Source: an uncultured Roseobacter sp.
GTDB taxonomy: Bacteria; Pseudomonadota; Alphaproteobacteria; Rhodobacterales; Rhodobacteraceae
Direction: 5' to 3'
Assembly: GCF_947495275.1 (NCBI RefSeq)
Contig: NZ_CANLYL010000002.1
Span: forward strand, 62,001-126,000
DNA: 64,000 nt
Shown here piece after piece: positions 58,978-64,000 of the stretch; position 1 is the first letter of the stretch; every line of letters begins with the position of its first letter. The notes below the pieces were generated by a model that was not told the origin of the DNA, made no database searches, and saw nothing but the letters and a program-made list of their open reading frames with translations. The position numbers and the translations under genes are program-made.

Positions 58978-59646
58978 TTACAGGCCGGCGCGCAGCTTAA
59001 AGCGCCTGATTTCGCGGAACCGGCTATCCGCGCCTTCCCCCACCAGCGTCAGGCTGTCGATGACAAAGGGGCGCGGCGGGAGATCGCCAAAATGTGTATT
59101 GGCCCGCGCCAGAACAGCATCACGCTGTGCTTGCGGGAGCGGGCCGGTCAGGGTCATGTGAAACTTGAAAGCCTCCATCACGTAAGGATAGCCCCAGTCT
59201 TTGAGGTTTTGTTCCTGCAAGGCCGTCAGGTTGGATTGCCGCCGGCGGGCAAGCTCTGCCTCATCGGGGCGCGCGCGGTAGCCATCCAATCCGCGCACAA
59301 CCTGACCTGCCATCTGCGCCAGTTCCCGGACGTCTCCCACAGCCGTCAGCGCGAGGAACGGGCCAATCCTGCTCAGCGTCAGTCCTTCCAGTACCACCGG
59401 TTCAAGAGCATCACAGAGCCTTTCCAGATCGCTCTCAAGCGCCTGTGCGGTCTTGCCGGGCACCAGATGAAACGGTGGCTTGATGGTGCCGTGAAACCCG
59501 TAGCGGCGCGGGCGCTTGGTGACATCATCATCGGGGGCACCCACGCGGCACCCGTTCGCCACGTCCCACCCGAGCCATGTCGCGCCTGCTTCGGCGAAGG
59601 GGCCCGGAGCGGGTGTGAAATAAATGCCGTATCTGGAGAAGGTCAT
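58978..59646 (-). CDS. DUF1045 2H-phosphoesterase-like protein
   Basis: A 222-residue protein of the DUF1045 family within the 2H phosphoesterase superfamily. Both HxT signatures are present: His52-Gly-Thr54 in GFHGTIKPPFHL and His163-Met-Thr165 in FKFHMTLTGPL. Family members are often encoded in phosphonate (phn) operons of alphaproteobacteria and are thought to act on cyclic phosphate intermediates. No phn gene lies nearby. It is transcribed convergently to the phytase-like gene and divergently from the quinone oxidoreductase. Confidence 0.88.
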   Translation of the reverse strand: MTFSRYGIYFTPAPGPFAEAGATWLGWDVANGCRVGAPDDDVTKRPRRYGFHGTIKPPFHLVPGKTAQALESDLERLCDALEPVVLEGLTLSRIGPFLALTAVGDVRELAQMAGQVVRGLDGYRARPDEAELARRRQSNLTALQEQNLKDWGYPYVMEAFKFHMTLTGPLPQAQRDAVLARANTHFGDLPPRPFVIDSLTLVGEGADSRFREIRRFKLRAGL

Positions 59647-59800
59647 GGGCTGCTTTTCGTCGTTGCCAGTCGCTTGGATCAGTGAAAGATAACACTGTCA
59701 TGACAGGAAGGTCACTGGATTTGATGCCTTGGTCATTTACGGTCATTCACGAATAGCGCTGGCTTGATCCGGTCAGCCGCGACCCAGAAAGGAAACGTCG

Positions 59801-60763
59801 ATGCGCGCCATGCAGGTCACCGAACTCGGTCAACCTCTCGTACTGCGGGATATCCCGACACCAAAGCCCGCGCCAGGGCAGGTACAGGTCAAGGTGCACA
59901 CATGTGGCCTGAATTTTGGCGATCTGCTGATCATCAAGGGAACCTATCAGGAAAAGCCCGCACTCCCCTTCACGCTGGGTATGGAACTTTGCGGCACGGT
60001 GACCGACATCGGTGAAGGTGTCACGACTTTGCGGGTCGGCCAGCGGGTGGCGGCCTACTGCGGGTTTGACGCCTTGGCAGATTACGCCGCCATTTCCGCC
60101 GATATCTGTGTGCCGATCCCGGACCAGATGACAGATGAAGACGCCGCCGCATTTTTGATCGCTTATGGCACCAGCCACGTGGCGCTTGACTACAAGGCGC
60201 ATTTGAAACCGGGCGAAAGGTTGCTGGTGTTGGGCGCTTCCGGCGGGGTTGGGCTGACGGCGGTGGAACTGGGCAAGCTCATGGGGGCCGAGGTCATCGC
60301 TGTTGCCAGAGGTGACGACAAACTACAGGTCGCCAAGGCCGCTGGTGCGGATCATCTGATCAATTCCGAGACTGATGACATCCGCGATACTGTCAAATCA
60401 CTGGGGGGTGCGGACGTGGTTTATGATCCCATCGGAGGGGATCAGTTCAAATCCGCTCTGCGGGCGTGCAGACCCGAGGCGCGGCTTATCCCGCTGGGCT
60501 TTGCCTCGGGAGAGGTGCCGCAAATCCCCGCCAATCATCTGCTGGTCAAGAACCTCACCGTCATCGGGTTCTATTGGGGGGGGTATACACGTGTGAATCC
60601 GAAAGTTCTGACCGACAGTTTCGAGGTCCTGACGCAATGGTACGTGGACGGCAGGATCAAACCGCATGTCAGTAACATCCTACCTCTGGCGCAGGCCAAC
60701 GAAGCGCTCGATCTGCTGAAAACACGCAAAGCCACGGGCAAGGTCGTTGTGCGGATCGACTGA
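59801..60763 (+). CDS. NADPH:quinone oxidoreductase (zinc-less MDR family)
   Basis: A 320-residue medium-chain reductase. It shows the GroES-like N-terminal domain (CGLNFGDLLIIKGTYQEKP, LGMELCGTVTDIGEGVTTLR) and the Rossmann motif LLVLGASGGVGLTAVELGKL (about residues 143-162). The structural and catalytic zinc ligands of alcohol dehydrogenases are absent. Family members reduce quinones or enones with NADPH in the cytosol. AAGGAAAC lies before the ATG. It is monocistronic and the physiological substrate is unknown. Confidence 0.9.
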   Translation: MRAMQVTELGQPLVLRDIPTPKPAPGQVQVKVHTCGLNFGDLLIIKGTYQEKPALPFTLGMELCGTVTDIGEGVTTLRVGQRVAAYCGFDALADYAAISADICVPIPDQMTDEDAAAFLIAYGTSHVALDYKAHLKPGERLLVLGASGGVGLTAVELGKLMGAEVIAVARGDDKLQVAKAAGADHLINSETDDIRDTVKSLGGADVVYDPIGGDQFKSALRACRPEARLIPLGFASGEVPQIPANHLLVKNLTVIGFYWGGYTRVNPKVLTDSFEVLTQWYVDGRIKPHVSNILPLAQANEALDLLKTRKATGKVVVRID

Positions 60764-60822
60764 GCCCGCATGACTTTGGCGCTATGATATAACCCTCATT
60801 TGTTGGCGGTTCCGGGGCTGTG

Positions 60823-61665
60823 TTACTGCGCGATGAACTGGCGAATGGCGTTGGTATATTCACCGGGGGCCTGGAACGATGCGAAATGGCTCACGTTTTC
60901 CAGAACGCGCAACTCAGCCGCAGGCATGATGCCCGCGATCATTTTCGAATGATCCATCAGGATGGCTTCGTCGAATTCGCTCTGCACCACCAGGGTCGGC
61001 ACCGTCACGCTTTTGAGCGCCTCGGCCCCGCCGGGTTTTGAGGTACTCCACATCTCCACCACGCCCGCCAGAAAATCATCGAACCCCTCTGGGACCGGCG
61101 ACATCTGCGCGTAGTCAGACGCCATCATCCCGACGTAGGTGCGAAAGACCGCGTTGTTTTCAACGGAAGGGTCGATGCCATCGAGCGTGATATTGCCTGC
61201 ATGGGCAAAATGGCTGGCCAACCGTTCAGGGTGTGACTGGGAGATGGCATAGCCAATATTGGCCCCGTCGGACCAGCCGACAAGATGCACTTTGTCCACG
61301 CCGATCTGATCCAGCAGCGCGAGGTAATCGGAGGCCAGCAGGTCGTAGGAATAGGCGCTGCCATCGTTCGAGCTTCGCCCGTGCCCGCGCGTATCGGCAA
61401 CAATGACCTTGAAATCTGTCATCAGATCCTTGACCTGCTCCGCCCAGATGTCCGCATGGGCCAAACCCCCATGGATAAGCAGAATAGGGGTTTCCGAAGC
61501 ATCGCCGTAGGTGGCGTGATACATTTCGATCCCATTGACCGGGATCGTGCCGCTCGTCGCTGCTTTCGGCATCGCGGGTGTTTCCGGGATCGACAGCCAT
61601 CGGTCTTCCGCCGCTGCAATCGTTGCGGTGAATACCAGGGTGGCGGCTATCAGATGTTTGAACAT
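60823..61665 (-). CDS. Exported alpha/beta hydrolase
   Basis: A 280-residue alpha/beta-hydrolase with a Sec signal (HLIAATLVFTATIAAA, cleavage before EDRW). The fold begins GIEMYHATYGDASETPILLI, the oxyanion-hole region is HGGLAHADIW, the nucleophile elbow is LVGWSDGANIGYAI, and the catalytic His lies in ENVSHFASFQAPGEY near the C-terminus. The acid is probably in QSEFDEAIL. It would act in the periplasm on esters or lactones. AAGGGAGAG precedes the ATG. The 174 bases up to the DMT gene hold nothing recognisable. Confidence 0.9.
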   Translation of the reverse strand: MFKHLIAATLVFTATIAAAEDRWLSIPETPAMPKAATSGTIPVNGIEMYHATYGDASETPILLIHGGLAHADIWAEQVKDLMTDFKVIVADTRGHGRSSNDGSAYSYDLLASDYLALLDQIGVDKVHLVGWSDGANIGYAISQSHPERLASHFAHAGNITLDGIDPSVENNAVFRTYVGMMASDYAQMSPVPEGFDDFLAGVVEMWSTSKPGGAEALKSVTVPTLVVQSEFDEAILMDHSKMIAGIMPAAELRVLENVSHFASFQAPGEYTNAIRQFIAQ

Positions 61666-61839
61666 TTCACTCTCCCTTATTGATCCGATCGTTGGTCTGG
61701 GATCATCCTAGCGCGTCCTGCGCCTGTGTCGTCAGGTTTTTGACGGGGGAGTTTAGCGCACCAACCATCCGCGAAGGATGTCGCGAGACGGGTCAGGAAA
61801 CAATGGGCTGGTGCAGGCGCGGATAAGGCAGGCGCACGC

Positions 61840-62817
61840 CTAGCGCCGCCGGACCGGGGCACGGGCAACAATGCGGGCCTTTTGGCGTTCGCGCAGAAAG
61901 ACAAAGAGACCAGAGCCCAGGATCAGGGCGATCCCCGCCCAGACCTCCCAGACGGGCAATTCGGCAAAAACCGCCCAGCCCCAGAACACGGCAAGAGGCA
62001 GGCCCACATATTCGAACGGAGCAACCGTTGCGGCATCTGCCAATCGATACGCCTGGCTGAGGCAATAGCCGATGATTGCGGAATTTGCGCCCAACCCGAT
62101 GATGACCCACCAGTCCGCCGCCGCAGGCCAGACCCAGGCGCGCAGCAAAAATTGCATCGAAGGATTGTCGATGCCTGTCACAAAGCGGCCATCTCCGGCG
62201 ACGACATAGAACAGCAGGGAGACGACGACGAACGTCGCCTGAATATAGACCGCAAGGGCAGAGGCCTTGCTTTCGACACCCAGCTTGCGGGTCATCAATT
62301 GATTGAGCGCATAGGTCAGGGCCGCGACGATGGGGAGCAGCAGGACAAGGCGGGACGCTTGCAGGCTGTCTGCGTCCGCCCAGGGCCGTTGCATGATGAT
62401 GACGCCTGCAAAGCCCACAAGAACCGCGCTCATGCGCATCAGGCCGACTTTTTCGCCGAGGATCGGAATGGAAAGGACAGTGATGAAGAGGGGGGCTGCG
62501 AAGAACAGCGCTGTCGCATCCGCCAGAGGAATTGCCGCCAGAGCCACGAAATAGCTCATGTTTGCGATGACAATCAGAAGGCCTCTTGTTGCATGCAGGA
62601 GTGGGCGGCGTGTCCTGAGAATGCCAAAGCCGCCTTCCATCTGTACCATGATCAGCGAAAACAACATGCCGATCCCGGACCGCAGAAAAACGATCTCATG
62701 CAGGGGATAGCCACCCGACAACTGCTTGATCAGCATATCGTTGATGGATATTGCAAAAACGCCTGCCAGCACGAAGAGAATTCCAAGCCCGGCGCGGTTC
62801 TGAGGGAGGGCAGTCAT
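61840..62817 (-). CDS. DMT-superfamily transporter (two EamA domains)
   Basis: A 325-residue membrane protein with about ten hydrophobic helices arranged as two EamA repeats. The first begins LGILFVLAGVFAISINDMLIKQL, read here by its core GVFAISINDMLIKQL. The second includes GLGANSAIIGYCLSQAYRLA and PFEYVGLPLAVFWGWAVFAE. This S-adenosylmethionine/threonine/cysteine-exporter-like branch moves small metabolites, and the cargo is not predictable. A basic C-terminal tail (RERQKARIVARAPVRRR) faces the cytosol. It is monocistronic. Confidence 0.88.
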   Translation of the reverse strand: MTALPQNRAGLGILFVLAGVFAISINDMLIKQLSGGYPLHEIVFLRSGIGMLFSLIMVQMEGGFGILRTRRPLLHATRGLLIVIANMSYFVALAAIPLADATALFFAAPLFITVLSIPILGEKVGLMRMSAVLVGFAGVIIMQRPWADADSLQASRLVLLLPIVAALTYALNQLMTRKLGVESKASALAVYIQATFVVVSLLFYVVAGDGRFVTGIDNPSMQFLLRAWVWPAAADWWVIIGLGANSAIIGYCLSQAYRLADAATVAPFEYVGLPLAVFWGWAVFAELPVWEVWAGIALILGSGLFVFLRERQKARIVARAPVRRR

Positions 62818-62940
62818 GGCCCACTCCTATCAGGCAGGCAGGGGCTGTCCAGCACAGAAACGACATAGACCAAATGCCGATTGGTGCTTTGCGATTCTCT
62901 GAGGTAGAACGGCCAAAGGTCAGTAAGAAGGAGCCTTCCG

Positions 62941-63465
62941 ATGCAGATGTCCGATACCCGCCAGATAGCAGCTTCCCCGGCGCAGGTTTACGCAGCCTTG
63001 CTGAGCCCGGAAGTGTTGGAGGCCTGTGTGCCAGGCGCGCAGGGAGTGACCGGATCGGCAGAGGACGGTTTCGAGGCGACAGTTGTGCAGAAGGTGGGGC
63101 CGGTCAAAGCGACCTTCAAAGGGGCCGTGACCCTGTCTGATCTTGTGCCGGACCAGTCCCTGACAATTTCCGGTGAGGGCAAGGGCGGTGCGGCAGGCTT
63201 TGCAAAGGGTGGCGCAGAGGTGCGCATGACCGCCAAGGATGGTGGCACCGAATTGTCCTATGACGTTGAAGCAAAGGTGGGCGGTAAGCTCGCGCAGCTG
63301 GGCAGCCGGATCATTGATGGGTTTGCTAAGAAAATGGCGGACCAGTTCTTTACCAACCTGCAGGAAACGCTCGAAGGCCCGGCAACTGACGAGGAGGCAC
63401 CCGCCGATGATGCGCCTGAGGCGGAAAAGAAAAGCTGGTTGAAGCGTCTGACCGGCAAATCCTGA
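62941..63465 (+). CDS. CoxG-family SRPBCC protein
   Basis: A 174-residue START/SRPBCC-fold protein of the CO dehydrogenase subunit G (CoxG) family. It shows TRQIAASPAQVYAALLSPEV, LEACVPGAQGV and EAKVGGKLAQLGSRIIDGF, followed by a charged, low-complexity tail (EEAPADDAPEAEKKSW) and a terminal amphipathic segment. CoxG helps recruit or mature molybdenum hydroxylases at the membrane. No coxMSL genes are in the window, though they could lie beyond it. It is followed 113 bp later by an ABC ATPase on the same strand. Confidence 0.88.
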   Translation: MQMSDTRQIAASPAQVYAALLSPEVLEACVPGAQGVTGSAEDGFEATVVQKVGPVKATFKGAVTLSDLVPDQSLTISGEGKGGAAGFAKGGAEVRMTAKDGGTELSYDVEAKVGGKLAQLGSRIIDGFAKKMADQFFTNLQETLEGPATDEEAPADDAPEAEKKSWLKRLTGKS

Positions 63466-63578
63466 TATCCCCTTTGCGGACTGGCGCACATTTCAGCGAA
63501 AAGCTGTGCGTATCTGCGCTGTTGTTTACGGCGCGCGCCGCCTAGTTTGCGCAGGATAGCAAGTGGGACAGAGCGACA

Positions 63579-64000
63579 ATGCCACCAATTCTCAACATTT
63601 CAGAGTTGCGGAAATCCTATTCTGACGGATTTGAAGCGCTCAAAGGGGTCAGCCTGCAAATAGATGCGGGTGAAATCATCGCATTGCTGGGGCCAAACGG
63701 GGCTGGCAAGACAACACTGATTTCAACCGTTTGCGGCATTACCACGGCAACGTCCGGGACCGTCGAGGTTGGCGGCCATGACATCATCCGCGATTTTCGC
63801 GCCGCGCGATCCATGATCGGTCTGGTGCCCCAGGAGATCAATCTTGAGCCTTTTGAGAAGGTCATCAACACGGTGCGGTTCTCCCGGGGGCTTTTTGGCA
63901 AAGCCCCCGATGACGCAGCGCTGGAACGGATCTTGCGGCAATTGTCGCTGTGGGACAAACGCAATAGCCAGATCCGTGAACTGTCCGGCGGGATGAAACG
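63579..64000 (+). CDS. ABC-2-type exporter ATPase (truncated by window end)
   Basis: The first 140 codons of an ABC ATPase run off the window. From ATG 63579 the translation begins [20 protein letters not shown]. It carries Walker [19 protein letters not shown] (about residues 34-51), the Q-loop [14 protein letters not shown] and the start of the signature ELSGGMKR at the window edge. The pattern matches multidrug or polysaccharide ABC-2 exporters (CcmA/DrrA-like). No strong Shine-Dalgarno precedes the ATG. A membrane partner would be expected downstream. Confidence 0.88.
   Translation, partial: MPPILNISELRKSYSDGFEALKGVSLQIDAGEIIALLGPNGAGKTTLISTVCGITTATSGTVEVGGHDIIRDFRAARSMIGLVPQEINLEPFEKVINTVRFSRGLFGKAPDDAALERILRQLSLWDKRNSQIRELSGGMK

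Overview
The window looks like a chromosomal or large-replicon segment of a marine alphaproteobacterium of the Rhodobacterales (Roseobacter group). This rests on its high G+C, two TRAP transporters (DctPQM), N-methylhydantoinase genes, a DUF1045 2H-phosphoesterase, CoxG, MmgE/PrpD and a DUF2793 protein. I did not run a taxonomic search. I saw no rRNA, tRNA, CRISPR array, transposase or integrase. No stretch longer than about 300 bases lacks a gene. The content is almost entirely catabolic operons, their transporters and their regulators.

Layout. (1) 1-6.1 kb: a tightly overlapping acyl-CoA operon (thiolase end, two acyl-CoA dehydrogenases, PaaI thioesterase, crotonase, nitronate-monooxygenase-like flavoprotein, acyl-CoA ligase). 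Its gene set resembles the steroid C/D-ring (HIP) catabolic set. (2) 6.1-13.4 kb: rpe, an NMT1/SsuA-type ABC importer, MmgE/PrpD, a peroxiredoxin-like protein and an ACSF2-like acyl-CoA synthetase. (3) 13.5-22.2 kb: a divergent RpiR regulator and an operon of N-formylglutamate amidohydrolase-like enzyme, TRAP transporter, PuuA-like glutamine synthetase, aldehyde dehydrogenase and Fe-alcohol dehydrogenase. I read it as a gamma-glutamylation pathway for an amino alcohol or amine. (4) 22.2-28.4 kb: TauE/SafE permease, rhodanese, cytochrome bd-type quinol oxidase (cydAB), an exported lipoprotein amidohydrolase and a GNAT. (5) 28.5-33.1 kb: HyuA, HyuB and an SDR that lacks the usual catalytic Tyr/Lys. 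(6) 33.2-35.6 kb: YceI, cytochrome c, ECF sigma factor and anti-sigma factor. (7) 35.6-41.8 kb: LacI regulator divergent from a sugar ABC operon that ends in a cytochrome b561. (8) 41.8-47.3 kb: GGT-like hydrolase, a DUF2793 protein with a C1q-like C-terminus, and a FecR / CHASE2-cyclase pair. (9) 47.3-58.9 kb: an IclR-TRAP operon divergent from a GMC oxidoreductase, then a 1069-residue self-sufficient reductive dehalogenase fused to a flavin/[2Fe-2S] reductase, then a secreted phytase-like protein. (10) 59-64 kb: DUF1045, quinone oxidoreductase, alpha/beta hydrolase, DMT exporter, CoxG and a truncated ABC ATPase.

The strongest candidates for unusual biology are the fused reductive dehalogenase at 53438-56647 with its repeat-bearing upstream region, and the glutamylation cassette at 14.5-22.2 kb, whose TRAP binding protein has Tyr where the family's carboxylate-binding Arg is expected. 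Other notable items are the DUF2793-C1q architecture, the SDR with Ser/Arg in place of the Tyr/Lys pair, the cyclase with Asn in place of the purine-selecting Lys, and several strong intergenic hairpins. Long ORFs antisense to these genes are codon-bias shadows and are not annotated.
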